Notes: a model not told the origin generated them from the letters alone. Positions 18,391 to 27,882 are shown, counted from the stretch's first letter. The stretch: 64,000 bases of DNA from DASWTL01 sp035575925 (GCA_035575925.1 DATLXK010000023.1:62001-126000), one strand, 5' to 3'. Numbers and translations are program-made.

Positions 18391-19716
18391 ATGAACGCAT
18401 TTGAAATTGTTGGCGGCAAGCCTTTAAAAGGTGAAATTATTCCTCAGGGTGCAAAGAACGAAGCACTTCAGGTTATTTCTGCTGTTTTGTTAACCGACCA
18501 AAAAGTCACAATCAGCAATATTCCTGATATTAAGGACGTGAACAAGCTTATTGAACTTCTTGCTGACCTTGGAGTGGAAGTAAAGCGTCTTGCAAAGGAT
18601 ACGTATACGTTTAAAGCTCAAAATATTGATCTGAATTTTTTCGCTTCTGCGTCTTTTAAAGCTAAAGGAGGAAGCTTAAGAGGATCGATAATGATTGTAG
18701 GTCCGTTGCTTGCACGCTTCGGCAAAGCTGCTATTCCTAAACCAGGTGGAGACAAGATAGGCCGTCGCAGGTTGGATACCCATTTTTTGGGTTTTGAAAA
18801 ACTTGGTGCAAAATTTAATTACGATAAGAAAAGCAATTTTTTTAATGTTGATGCCACCAATCTAAAAGGCGCCTATATTCTGCTTGATGAGGCATCAGTT
18901 ACGGGCACGGCCAATGTTGTTATGACGGCGGTACTGGCAAAAGGCACTACTACTATTTATAATGCAGCATGCGAGCCTTATTTGCAGCAATTATGCAAGA
19001 TGCTGAACCGGATGGGTGCAAACATCACCGGAATAGGTTCAAATCTTCTTACTATTAAAGGAACTGACAAACTTGAAGGAACCGAACACCGGTTACTTCC
19101 TGATATGATCGAGATAGGGTCTTTTATTGGACTTGCTGCAATGACAGAATCCGAGATCACTATCAAGGATGTTCAATATAACGAATTAGGTATTATACCT
19201 GATGTTTTCCGAAGATTGGGGATCAACTTCGAGCTTAAAGGCGATGACATTTATATTCCATCTCAAAAATCATATGAAATAGAAACCTTTATTGATGGTT
19301 CTATCATGACTATTGCAGATTCACCATGGCCTGGGTTTACCCCCGATCTTTTAAGCATTATGCTTGTGATTGCTACCCAAGCTAAAGGAAATGTACTGAT
19401 ACACCAGAAAATGTTTGAAAGCCGGTTATTTTTTGTGGATAAACTTATAGACATGGGTGCCCAGATCATTCTATGTGATCCGCATAGGGCAACAGTGATT
19501 GGCTTAGATAAAAAAGTTAAATTAAAAGGAATTCAAATGACTTCTCCTGATATCAGAGCAGGAGTTTCATTGCTTATTGCAGCATTATCAGCTCAAGGAA
19601 CTTCTGTTATTCATAATATAGAACAAATAGAACGCGGCTACCAGGATATTGATATCCGTCTTCGTTCTTTGGGAGCAGATATTACCAGGATTAACGCTTC
19701 GCCATTAGGACATTAA
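18391..19716 (+). CDS. murA: UDP-N-acetylglucosamine 1-carboxyvinyltransferase with Asp in place of the active-site Cys
   Basis: MurA commits UDP-GlcNAc to peptidoglycan by adding enolpyruvate. The 441-residue EPT-fold protein has the conserved N-terminal KNEALQ (K22, N23) and the Arg-rich active-site block. The loop that normally reads PGGC (Cys115 in E. coli) reads PGGD here, D121 (codon GAC at 18751), followed by KIGRRRLD. A Cys-to-Asp change at this site is known to keep activity while preventing covalent attack by fosfomycin, so intrinsic fosfomycin insensitivity of the enzyme is a fair inference. Downstream of DUF4290. Confidence 0.95.
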   Translation: MNAFEIVGGKPLKGEIIPQGAKNEALQVISAVLLTDQKVTISNIPDIKDVNKLIELLADLGVEVKRLAKDTYTFKAQNIDLNFFASASFKAKGGSLRGSIMIVGPLLARFGKAAIPKPGGDKIGRRRLDTHFLGFEKLGAKFNYDKKSNFFNVDATNLKGAYILLDEASVTGTANVVMTAVLAKGTTTIYNAACEPYLQQLCKMLNRMGANITGIGSNLLTIKGTDKLEGTEHRLLPDMIEIGSFIGLAAMTESEITIKDVQYNELGIIPDVFRRLGINFELKGDDIYIPSQKSYEIETFIDGSIMTIADSPWPGFTPDLLSIMLVIATQAKGNVLIHQKMFESRLFFVDKLIDMGAQIILCDPHRATVIGLDKKVKLKGIQMTSPDIRAGVSLLIAALSAQGTSVIHNIEQIERGYQDIDIRLRSLGADITRINASPLGH

Positions 19717-19779
19717 TATTTATACTATATTTTATTCATAATAAACTGTTACACAGTCTCTTTTTAAAAACGACAAGAT

Positions 19780-20406
19780 ATGAAAAGATTACTTATCGCA
19801 TTTGCGCTATCCGCAGCAATATCAGCATGTAATAATAATCCTGACGGAACTAGAGCAAAAGTTTCTGAAGCTGCAGATTCATCGGCAGTAGCTACCGGCA
19901 ACTCTTTAAAGGTAAGCACCCAGGATTCAAAATTGGAGTGGCACGGAAAAAAAGTTACAGGAGCACATCATGGTATAGTTAATATTTCTGATGGAACTAT
20001 TTATGTAAACGGCGGAAAACTTTCCGGGGGATCATTTAAAATGGACATGACCTCCATTACGAACAATGACCTTCAGGATAAAGAATATAAAAACAAGCTG
20101 GAAACACATTTAAAAAGTGCTGAATTTTTTGATGTAGCCAAATATCCTGATGCCAATTTAGAAATTACCAATGTTAAAGATTTGGGAAATCATAAAGCTG
20201 AAATATCGGCTAATCTTACAATAAAAAGTGTCACTAAAAATATATTATTTACTGCTGACATAGCGGAAGCAACAGATACTACATTTAAAGGAAGTGCAGA
20301 TTTTAATATAAACCGCCAGGACTGGGGTGTTGCTTACAAAGGTATGCAGGATGATCTGATTAGCGACGAGGTGAATTTTAAAATTAACCTGGTAGCAGCA
20401 AAATAA
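19780..20406 (+). CDS. YceI-family lipoprotein
   Basis: The 208-residue protein has a lipobox (ALSAAISAC, Cys17) and a YceI-like lipocalin fold: the first strand SKLEWHGKKVTGAHHG, the central HLKSAEFFDVAKYPDA motif typical of the family, and the strand DFNINRQDWGV near the end. YceI proteins bind isoprenoid-type lipids in a beta-barrel pocket; the cargo here is unknown. It should be anchored in a membrane facing the periplasm. Single gene between murA and the convergent CBS gene. Confidence 0.88.
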   Translation: MKRLLIAFALSAAISACNNNPDGTRAKVSEAADSSAVATGNSLKVSTQDSKLEWHGKKVTGAHHGIVNISDGTIYVNGGKLSGGSFKMDMTSITNNDLQDKEYKNKLETHLKSAEFFDVAKYPDANLEITNVKDLGNHKAEISANLTIKSVTKNILFTADIAEATDTTFKGSADFNINRQDWGVAYKGMQDDLISDEVNFKINLVAAK

Positions 20407-20538
20407 AAGATAAGTTTCTGAGTACCTATATTTAGGGTATGTGAACCATAATCTTAAAGTTTAGATCTCATTGGTTTCCAGCGCAGGCTTGTCTTTCAGA
20501 TTGCCTTGAAGTCGTATTTGTTCCGCAAAACGCGCTTT

Positions 20539-21903
20539 TTATAATAAAGAGATCGCGTTTATTATATCATATTGTGTAATAATCTCAATTTTACCTTCCT
20601 GATCTTCTACCAGCACAGCACTGATATCTTTACTTATCATGGATGAGATTTTGTCTATAGATGTGCTCAAATCAACAAAAGGAAAAGATTGCGTCATAAT
20701 TTCTTTTATTTGATTAGATTTTAATGATGGATTTTCCAGCAATGAATTTAAAATATCTCCTTCAGAGACCTTGCCTATAACCATCCCATGCTGTACCACC
20801 GGAAGCTGGGAGATATTTAATGTTTTCATCACATTTATTGCCTCGGTTACTGTTTGTTCACAATCTACCGTAACAATCTCCTGCCTTGATCGCTTAGAAA
20901 GAATGGACTTAGCAGTTAACTTTCCATCTTCTAAAAACCCGCGTTCGCGCAGCCAGTCTTCATTAAACATTTTGCCCATATATCGGGAACCATGGTCCGG
21001 GAAAATAATAACCACAACATCACTTCCCTGTAGCCTGTCTTTTAGCTGTAACAGTCCGGCAACAGCCGATCCGGAAGAATTTCCTGCAAATATGCCCTCT
21101 TTTCGTGCTATTTCACGGGTCATAAGGGCTGCATCCTTATCAGATACTTTTTCAAACAGGTCTATTAGATCAAAATCAACATTTTTGGGAAGAAAATCTT
21201 CACCGATGCCTTCTGTTATGTAAGGATATATTTCATTCTTATCGAATATTCCCGTCTCTTTGTATTTTTTGAATACAGATCCGTAAGTATCAATTCCCCA
21301 AACTTTTATAGAAGGCTTTTTTTCTTTCAGGTATTTTGCAGTTCCTGAAATAGTACCCCCCGTCCCTACTCCTACAACAAGATGGGTTATTTTACCTTCT
21401 GTTTGTTCCCATATCTCCGGACCCGTTTGTTCATAATGGGCCTGTGTGTTCGACAGGTTATCGTATTGGTTAGGTTTCCAGGAATTTGGCGTTTCCTTTT
21501 CAAGACGGGAAGAAACAGAGTAATAAGATCGCGGATCTTCAGGATCTACATTTGTTGGACAAACAATTACTTCGGCACCGAAAGCCCGTAACGCATCAAT
21601 CTTTTCTTTTGATTGTTTATCAGTAGTAGTAAAAATACATTTATATCCCTTTATAACAGCTGCAATAGCCAGACCCATGCCGGTATTTCCGGATGTCCCC
21701 TCTATAATTGTGCCTCCTGGTTTAAGTTTACCATCTTTTTCAGCATCCTCTATCATTTTGATAGCCATACGGTCCTTAATAGAATTACCAGGATTGGTAG
21801 TTTCTATCTTAGCAAGAACAGTCGCTTTCACATCTTTAGTAATATTATTAAGCTTTACTAAGGGCGTATTACCAATAGTTTCTAGAATATTGTTATACCA
21901 CAT
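20539..21903 (-). CDS. Cystathionine beta-synthase (PLP domain plus CBS pair)
   Basis: The 454-residue protein joins a PLP-dependent fold II enzyme (residues 1-330; PLP Lys43 in NPGNSIKDR, phosphate loop GTSGNTGMG and GTGGTISG) to a C-terminal pair of CBS domains (about 340-454, with VTEAINVMKTLNISQLPVV and a second repeat). This is the standard plan of cystathionine beta-synthase, condensing homocysteine and serine, with AdoMet or nucleotides sensed by the CBS pair. O-acetylserine-dependent activity cannot be excluded. An exact -7 box lies so close to the ATG that the mRNA may be leaderless. Confidence 0.88.
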   Translation of the reverse strand: MWYNNILETIGNTPLVKLNNITKDVKATVLAKIETTNPGNSIKDRMAIKMIEDAEKDGKLKPGGTIIEGTSGNTGMGLAIAAVIKGYKCIFTTTDKQSKEKIDALRAFGAEVIVCPTNVDPEDPRSYYSVSSRLEKETPNSWKPNQYDNLSNTQAHYEQTGPEIWEQTEGKITHLVVGVGTGGTISGTAKYLKEKKPSIKVWGIDTYGSVFKKYKETGIFDKNEIYPYITEGIGEDFLPKNVDFDLIDLFEKVSDKDAALMTREIARKEGIFAGNSSGSAVAGLLQLKDRLQGSDVVVIIFPDHGSRYMGKMFNEDWLRERGFLEDGKLTAKSILSKRSRQEIVTVDCEQTVTEAINVMKTLNISQLPVVQHGMVIGKVSEGDILNSLLENPSLKSNQIKEIMTQSFPFVDLSTSIDKISSMISKDISAVLVEDQEGKIEIITQYDIINAISLL

Positions 21904-21907
21904 AATA

Positions 21908-21915
21908 CAAAGTTA
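21908..21915 (-). promoter_or_regulatory. Candidate -7 box for the cystathionine beta-synthase gene
   Basis: TAACTTTG on the minus strand matches TAnnTTTG exactly and ends only four bases before the ATG. This would give a leaderless or nearly leaderless mRNA. Confidence 0.45.
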
Positions 21916-22018
21916 ATGAATTGGCGTGATTAGACATGATTTTGTGAATGGTTCTTAAACATTTATTAACACTACTTATTTTAATTACCTGTTATATCCT
22001 CTAATTGGCAAATATTGG

Positions 22019-22049
22019 AATTGCGAGATTATTCAATATTCTCGCAATT
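22019..22049. repeat. 31-base palindrome in front of the Fic gene
   Basis: The arms AATTGCGAGA and TCTCGCAATT are perfect inverted repeats, and the 11 bases between them are also palindromic except for one mismatch around a central C. The symmetry spans the whole 31 bases. It ends 30 bases before the fic ATG. The Fic protein carries its own winged helix, so this is a good candidate operator for autoregulation. Confidence 0.75.
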
Positions 22050-22079
22050 TTATCTATTTTTACTTTTTAATATAAAATT

Positions 22080-23384
22080 ATGCTAGAAAAAGCGCCAGAA
22101 TGCCATCACGATGATAATGCTTTAAAATTAATGGTAAAATTACAATTTGATGGAATTTTAAAAAACATTCAAGATGACTATTTATACTGGGACAAAATAA
22201 AATATAAATCAAAAAAAAATAATCCTGAAGAACTTTGGAATGCAGTTAAGTTTCACCGATATATTAAAAGCACTTCAATCAAATTCGGGAAATATGATTT
22301 TAAATATGTTATAACTGATTTTATACAACGTGCTTTACATCAATTTGATCTGCATATTGGTGGTAATTTGGGAAGTAATATTGGGATTTCGGAAACTGAT
22401 AAAACAAAGTTTGTTATTAGTTCTATAATGGAAGAAGCTATTTCTAGTAGTCAAATGGAAGGTGCGAATACTACTCGAAAAAAAGCGAAAGAAATGATTC
22501 AAAAAGAACAAAAACCCAAAAATACATCTGAACAAATGATTATGAATAATTTCATAACAATGAAACATATTGTACAACATAAAAATGAAGAAATCACTCC
22601 AGCAAATATTCTTTATATACATAAATTAATATCCAATAAAACACTTAATGACCACGAAGATGAAGGTAGATTTAGAGATAATGATGAGGTTTTAGTAGTA
22701 AATCATGAAAATAGCGAAGTGGTTCATACACCTCCATTAAATAATGAGTTAGATGAGCTAATAAAAGACTTATGTTTCTTTTGTAATAACGACTCTGATA
22801 ATTTTATACATCCAATAGTAAAAGGATGTATTGTTCATTTTATGATCGGTTGGATACATCCCTTCACTGACGGTAATGGAAGGACTGCAAGAGCACTATT
22901 TTATTGGTATATGTTAAAAGAGGGATATTGGTTGACCGAATACTTATCCATATCCAAAGTAATTAAAGACACTAAAGGCCAATATGAAAAAGCTTACCTA
23001 TATACAGAAGTGGACGAAAACGATTTAAGCTATTTTATAACATATCATATAAAAACTATGGAGAAAGCATTAGATGCCTTGAAAATATATATAAATCGCA
23101 AGCAAAAAGAAGTTTTTCAAGCTTCAAAATTTATGAAAATTTCAAATGTAAATGATAGAATGGCGCAAATACTTAAGATCATGCATGACGACTCAGAAAG
23201 AATATTAAATACAAAAGAAATCCAATCAAGATTCGATATATCAAATTTTACTGCAAGATCAGATTTGAAAATGCTAGTTGAGTTAGGATTTTTAGAAATT
23301 ATACATGTTAATAAAAAGAAACAAAATTTTATTAAATCAAAAGGCTTCGATAAAATTTTGAATAACTACGGCTTTAACAATTAA
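22080..23384 (+). CDS. Fic-domain adenylyltransferase with N-terminal inhibitory motif and C-terminal winged helix
   Basis: The 434-residue protein has a Fic core motif HPFTDGNGRTAR with His260 as the catalytic base. The self-inhibitory (S/T)xxxE(G/N) motif is at S123-S-Q-M-E127-G128, N-terminal to the Fic core, as in class II Fic proteins. A C-terminal winged helix (about 365-434, NTKEIQSRFDISNFTARSDLKML) should bind DNA. Fic proteins transfer AMP to Ser, Thr or Tyr of targets; many in bacteria behave like toxin-antitoxin or regulatory units. The gene is visibly more AT-rich than its neighbours and stands alone between housekeeping genes, which suggests acquisition. Confidence 0.9.
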   Translation: MLEKAPECHHDDNALKLMVKLQFDGILKNIQDDYLYWDKIKYKSKKNNPEELWNAVKFHRYIKSTSIKFGKYDFKYVITDFIQRALHQFDLHIGGNLGSNIGISETDKTKFVISSIMEEAISSSQMEGANTTRKKAKEMIQKEQKPKNTSEQMIMNNFITMKHIVQHKNEEITPANILYIHKLISNKTLNDHEDEGRFRDNDEVLVVNHENSEVVHTPPLNNELDELIKDLCFFCNNDSDNFIHPIVKGCIVHFMIGWIHPFTDGNGRTARALFYWYMLKEGYWLTEYLSISKVIKDTKGQYEKAYLYTEVDENDLSYFITYHIKTMEKALDALKIYINRKQKEVFQASKFMKISNVNDRMAQILKIMHDDSERILNTKEIQSRFDISNFTARSDLKMLVELGFLEIIHVNKKKQNFIKSKGFDKILNNYGFNN

Positions 23385-23514
23385 CAGTTATAAGAATGCT
23401 GACAACTAACCGATTAATAAAGAATCATGCTATCCAGCGTATATTTCATTTGATATCTTTATCTATTGGTACAAACAAATTATCATTTCTATCTTTAATT
23501 CATTTCGTTTGTGC

Positions 23515-23546
23515 AGGTATCAGACGCTTTAACGTGTCAGATACCT
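23515..23546. repeat. Inverted repeat between the convergent fic and amn genes
   Basis: AGGTATC...GATACCT form a 7-bp stem extended by three more pairs after one mismatch. Its position between two convergent genes would suit a two-way terminator, but neither side has a clear T tract. Confidence 0.35.
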
Positions 23547-23559
23547 TGAGAATAAGAAT

Positions 23560-24423
23560 TTAAAACTGAAGGTGCTTTACTGTTAAGCCGTTATTAATCA
23601 ATTGTTTCAAAGAATCAATTCCAACACGTAAATGAGTCTCTACATAATGTTCTGTAACCTTTGAATCGCTTTCTGCAGTTTTAACTCCTTCCGGGATCAT
23701 CGGCTGATCAGAGATGAGCAACAATGCGCCGGTAGGTATCTTGTTTGCAAATCCTGTTGTAAAAATGGTAGCAGTTTCCATATCTACAGCCATAGCACGC
23801 AGGCTTTTAAGGTATTTTTTAAAGGACTTATCATGCTCCCAAACCCTTCGATTTGTAGTATACACTGTTCCGGTCCAATAATCACGTGAATGATCCCGTA
23901 TAGTAGTAGAGATCGCTTTTTGCAATGCGAAGGATGGCAATGCAGGTACTTCCGGAGGAAAATAATCGTTCGATGTACCCTCACCCCTGATAGCAGCGAT
24001 AGGCAGGATCATATCTCCAATACTGTTCTTTTTTTTCAGCCCCCCGCATTTTCCCAAAAAAAGTACCGCTTTAGGTTTAATTGCACTTAAAAGATCCATC
24101 ATAGTAGCCGCAAGCGGACTTCCCATGCCGAAATTTATTAACGTAATCCCATTAGCCGAAACGCTTTGCATAGGCTTGTCCAGACCCATAATAGGAGCAT
24201 CGTCATTCCATTCAGAAAACAACTGCACATATCTGGAGAAATTAGTGAGTAATATAAACTCACCGAATTGATCAAGCGGCCGGCCTGTATACCGGGGCAG
24301 CCAGTTATTTACAATTTCAGTCTTGCTTTTTAAACCCGCCTTAACGGGCGATTCGACTTCTTTTATTTTTTTCGATTTTCTAACTATCTCGGGGTCTTTT
24401 TTTATTTCTATTTCTTCGTTCAT
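23560..24423 (-). CDS. amn: AMP nucleosidase
   Basis: The 287-residue protein has the nucleoside phosphorylase fold with LFLGKCGGLKKKNSIGD (phosphate/ribose side) and AVDMETATIFTTGFANKIPTGALLLISDQPM (purine side, with the catalytic Asp near the end). Its length and the Lys-rich N-terminus fit the short Bacteroidota AMP nucleosidases, which hydrolyse AMP to adenine and ribose 5-phosphate. The substrate is inferred from the family. It lies 45 bases downstream of clpX, but a terminator separates the two, so its expression probably depends on read-through or its own promoter. Confidence 0.82.
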   Translation of the reverse strand: MNEEIEIKKDPEIVRKSKKIKEVESPVKAGLKSKTEIVNNWLPRYTGRPLDQFGEFILLTNFSRYVQLFSEWNDDAPIMGLDKPMQSVSANGITLINFGMGSPLAATMMDLLSAIKPKAVLFLGKCGGLKKKNSIGDMILPIAAIRGEGTSNDYFPPEVPALPSFALQKAISTTIRDHSRDYWTGTVYTTNRRVWEHDKSFKKYLKSLRAMAVDMETATIFTTGFANKIPTGALLLISDQPMIPEGVKTAESDSKVTEHYVETHLRVGIDSLKQLINNGLTVKHLQF

Positions 24424-24436
24424 AATTTTATGTTTA

Positions 24437-24462
24437 ACAAAAAACCCCGAATTTCTTCGGGG
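24437..24462 (-). terminator. Rho-independent terminator after clpX
   Basis: On the minus strand, CCCCGAA pairs with TTCGGGG across a 4-base loop and is followed by a run of T residues. It lies between the clpX stop and the amn start. Confidence 0.85.
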
Positions 24463-24468
24463 CTTTCT

Positions 24469-25710
24469 TTATGCTACTTTCAGCTTTTTGAGGTCTGATT
24501 TATTGAATTTATCCATCGCGTAGTCGAGCGTAATATATAATTCTTTATTATGCTTCATAGTTGGCATTTCAAACATCGCATCAAGCATAATTGCCTCACA
24601 AATGGAGCGCAGCCCCCTGGCTCCTAATTTGAACTCCATCGCTTTGTCTACAATGAACGCCATAACCTCAGACTCAAAGTCGAGACTGATATTTTCATAC
24701 TCAAACAATTTTTTATACTGTTTAATCAATGAGTTTTTCGGAACAACCAAAATACTTAATAGTGTTTCTCTATCAAGAGGATTAAGGTGAGTAATCACTG
24801 GCAGCCTGCCTATCAGCTCCGGAATAAGTCCGAAAGATTTTAAATCCTGTGGGGTTATGTATTTATAAAGATTTTTAAGATCTATATCGACATCTTCTGT
24901 ATTTACCTTGTATCCTACTGTTTGAGTACGGAGGCGGTTTGCAATTTTTTTCTCAATACCATCAAAGGCTCCTCCACATATAAACAGGATATTATTCGTG
25001 TTTACTGCAATCATTTTTTGATCAGGGTGCTTCCGGCCACCCTGGGGCGGCACATTAACCATGGTTCCTTCAAGAATTTTCAGCAATGCTTGCTGCACCC
25101 CTTCTCCGGAGACGTCCCGTGTTATGGAAGGATTATCACTTTTACGGGCAATTTTGTCAACTTCATCTATGTAAACAATGCCCCGTTCTGCAGAAATTAC
25201 ATCATAATCTGCAGCCTGAAGTAAACGGGTTAATATACTCTCAACATCCTCCCCTACATATCCCGCCTCGGTTAATACGGTTGCATCGCAAATACAGAAT
25301 GGTACATTTAATACTTTTGCAATAGTTTTAGCCAAAAGGGTTTTTCCTGTTCCGGTCTCTCCTACCATTACAATATTAGACTTTTCAATCTCAACCTCAT
25401 CCTTATCTATCTTTTGATTCAGCCGCTTGTAATGGTTGTAAACCGCTACAGATAATACTTTCTTTGCATCGTCCTGACCTATTACATACTGATCCAAATG
25501 AGATTTTAACTCCGTCGGCTTTAAAAGTGTTACGGATGTTTGTGAGGATTTGCTTTTGCGAACACTGAGCTCCTCAGCAAGTATTTGATTGGCCTGAGTT
25601 ACACATTTATCGCAAATATGCGCATCTAACCCTGCAATAAGCATAAGGGTATCCTGTTTTCCGGATCCACAAAATGAACACTTAATGTCTTTGTTATTTT
25701 TACTCATCAC
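24469..25710 (-). CDS. clpX: ATP-dependent Clp protease ATP-binding subunit ClpX
   Basis: The 413-residue AAA+ unfoldase begins with the C4 zinc-binding domain (C11, C14, C33, C36), then Walker A GETGTGKT at 117-124, Walker B IVYIDEVDKI, and the sensor arginine region GARGLR near 375. It unfolds substrates and feeds them to ClpP in the cytoplasm. The start overlaps the end of clpP by four bases, so the two subunits are translationally coupled. A strong terminator ends the unit. Confidence 0.97.
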   Translation of the reverse strand: MMSKNNKDIKCSFCGSGKQDTLMLIAGLDAHICDKCVTQANQILAEELSVRKSKSSQTSVTLLKPTELKSHLDQYVIGQDDAKKVLSVAVYNHYKRLNQKIDKDEVEIEKSNIVMVGETGTGKTLLAKTIAKVLNVPFCICDATVLTEAGYVGEDVESILTRLLQAADYDVISAERGIVYIDEVDKIARKSDNPSITRDVSGEGVQQALLKILEGTMVNVPPQGGRKHPDQKMIAVNTNNILFICGGAFDGIEKKIANRLRTQTVGYKVNTEDVDIDLKNLYKYITPQDLKSFGLIPELIGRLPVITHLNPLDRETLLSILVVPKNSLIKQYKKLFEYENISLDFESEVMAFIVDKAMEFKLGARGLRSICEAIMLDAMFEMPTMKHNKELYITLDYAMDKFNKSDLKKLKVA

Positions 25711-26405
25711 TTTTTATCAGGAGTTGCAGTAAGCACCTCGTCAATCATACCAAATTCTTTTGCCTCGCCGGATGTCATCCAGTAATCGCGGTCAGAAGCT
25801 TTTTCAACCCACTCGTAATTTTGACCTGAGTGAATGGAGATAATATCATAAAGCTCCTTCTTAAGCTTAAGCATCTCACGCAAGTTTATTTCCATATCCG
25901 AAGCCACACCCTGCGCTCCGCCAGAAGGCTGATGGATCATCACACGTGAGTGTTTTAATGCTGCACGTTTACCTTTAGCGCCGGCCACTAACAATACAGC
26001 ACCCATTGATGCAGCCATACCTGTACAGATTGTTGCAACTTCAGGGTTAATATACTGCATAGTATCATAAATCCCCAAGCCTGCGTATACGGAACCTCCG
26101 GGCGAATTTATATAGATTTGGATGTCACGGTTTGAATCTGTTGATTGTAAGAACAGCAGCTGCGCCTGGATTACATTTGCATTCTGATCGTGAATGGCAT
26201 CGCCTAAAAATATAATACGATCCATCATTAAGCGGGAAAACACATCCATTTGCGCCACATTTAACTGACGCTCTTCAATGATGTAAGGTGTCATTGCTGA
26301 AGGGGCACTTCTTTCCACCCCGGCAATAACCCGATCTACATGCTGACTGCCAATTCGATGATGCTTTATTGCGTATTTACGGAATTCGTGTTTATCAATG
26401 TTCAT
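25707..26405 (-). CDS. clpP: ATP-dependent Clp protease proteolytic subunit ClpP
   Basis: The 232-residue serine peptidase has catalytic Ser133 in GMAASMGAV and His158 in MIHQPSGG, with the Asp expected near residue 208 in SDRDYWM. An extra ~35 N-terminal residues precede the core and are probably removed or act as a propeptide. ClpP forms the tetradecameric barrel served by ClpX. It sits between tig and clpX in the classic order tig-clpP-clpX. Confidence 0.97.
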   Translation of the reverse strand: MNIDKHEFRKYAIKHHRIGSQHVDRVIAGVERSAPSAMTPYIIEERQLNVAQMDVFSRLMMDRIIFLGDAIHDQNANVIQAQLLFLQSTDSNRDIQIYINSPGGSVYAGLGIYDTMQYINPEVATICTGMAASMGAVLLVAGAKGKRAALKHSRVMIHQPSGGAQGVASDMEINLREMLKLKKELYDIISIHSGQNYEWVEKASDRDYWMTSGEAKEFGMIDEVLTATPDKK

Positions 26406-26509
26406 TGAACTTATATGTTTAAGTTACTAAGTTATTTTTTTCAGAGTTGTTTTAAAGAAATTAAAATTCACATTACTGTCAAAATAACCACCGGCTATAA
26501 ATTTCTCCT

Positions 26510-27859
26510 TTAACTCAATTCCAGAAACTTGTTATAATCTATTTCTTTTTTATCTAAGGTAACAACACTCTTGAGGTATTCAAAAACCTTTGAAGCTTTT
26601 ACCTGATCAAATATACGGTTAGCATTCTCCTTATTTTGTAAAAATTGCACTGCGTATTGTCCTAACTGTTCTTCGGATATAGGTTGTGGGCTGTACATTT
26701 TAAATTGATTTTCAAGTTGAATTTTTGCTGTTTCAAGCACCTCATCATACTTTATTTCAATATTGTTTTCTTTAATGATCTTATTTTCAAAAAGTGTCCA
26801 TTTAAGATTCTTCGCGAAGTCAGCATACCCACTTTCAATTTCTTCAACAGGTAAATTTTCATTGGTTGCTTTTAACCAGCGTTTTAAAAATTCATCAGGC
26901 AGTTCGAAATCAAGTTTTTCAAGGCCAAAATGGTGCAAATCATTCTGAAGCTTCTGATCTGAATTTTGAGCCAGCATGCTTTCCAACTCCCCAGTAATAC
27001 GGGATTTAAATGTATCTTCTGAAGTTACTTCTCCCGGAGCGAATAATTTGTCAAAAAACTCCTGGTTTAAATCACTTTCTTCCAAACGATTCACGTTCTT
27101 TACAGTTAACCTGAATTTACTCTGTAGGTCGGCAGTGTCCTCTTGACTTATATTCAGAAGTTTAGCTACCTGAGCTATATCATTATTAAATGCTTTTTTT
27201 ATATCAAAATGGTCTGCAACATCACCTATTTTCAGTCCGGTTAAAGATTTTTTAATGTCTTCATCTTTAACCAGATCGAGGCGTATGGAGGCAGTATTGA
27301 TTATTCCACCTTCAAAAACAGATCCATCGGCTCCCAGCTGCAGCAATTCTGCATACAGAACATCTTCTTCTGCCGACACTTCAGGGTTGGTCATTTTTCC
27401 ATAACTACGGCGCAGGTTTTTAATCCGGGACTCCAGGGTCTCCGAATCAACTTTTATATCATAATATGCTAACGTATCGTTTGATGAAAAATTAATATCA
27501 AATTCCGGAGCGAGGCCTAATTCATAATCAAATTCAAACTCATCAGTAAAATCCCATTTAAACTCCTTTGTTTCATCCAGCTTCGGTAGCGGCTGGCCCA
27601 ACACTTCAAGTTTATTTTCAGCAATGTAATTATTTAACGTATCACTTACCAGGTTATTAATTTCATCTGCAAGAATGCTTTTTCCGTACATCCGCTTAAT
27701 GTGCGACGGCGGCACCATTCCCGGCCGAAAACCAGGAAGTTTTGCTTTTTTGGCTTGTGTTTTAATAGACTTTTCCACCCGCTCCTGGTAATCCTGTGGT
27801 TCAATCTTTACTTTTAAAAGGGAATTCAGGTTATCGATCTTTTCCTGTGTGATATTCAT
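26510..27859 (-). CDS. tig: Trigger factor
   Basis: The 449-residue ribosome-associated chaperone has the ribosome-docking signature PGFRPGMVPPSHIKRMYG near residues 40-57 in the N-terminal domain. The middle PPIase-like region and the long helical C-terminal arms are present, but the middle domain is divergent, as usual in Bacteroidota, and prolyl isomerase activity is doubtful. It receives nascent chains at the exit tunnel. It precedes clpP by 104 bases; a terminator and tRNA-Leu lie upstream. Confidence 0.95.
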   Translation of the reverse strand: MNITQEKIDNLNSLLKVKIEPQDYQERVEKSIKTQAKKAKLPGFRPGMVPPSHIKRMYGKSILADEINNLVSDTLNNYIAENKLEVLGQPLPKLDETKEFKWDFTDEFEFDYELGLAPEFDINFSSNDTLAYYDIKVDSETLESRIKNLRRSYGKMTNPEVSAEEDVLYAELLQLGADGSVFEGGIINTASIRLDLVKDEDIKKSLTGLKIGDVADHFDIKKAFNNDIAQVAKLLNISQEDTADLQSKFRLTVKNVNRLEESDLNQEFFDKLFAPGEVTSEDTFKSRITGELESMLAQNSDQKLQNDLHHFGLEKLDFELPDEFLKRWLKATNENLPVEEIESGYADFAKNLKWTLFENKIIKENNIEIKYDEVLETAKIQLENQFKMYSPQPISEEQLGQYAVQFLQNKENANRIFDQVKASKVFEYLKSVVTLDKKEIDYNKFLELS

Positions 27860-27882
27860 TTTTTCAATTTATACCGTTATAC

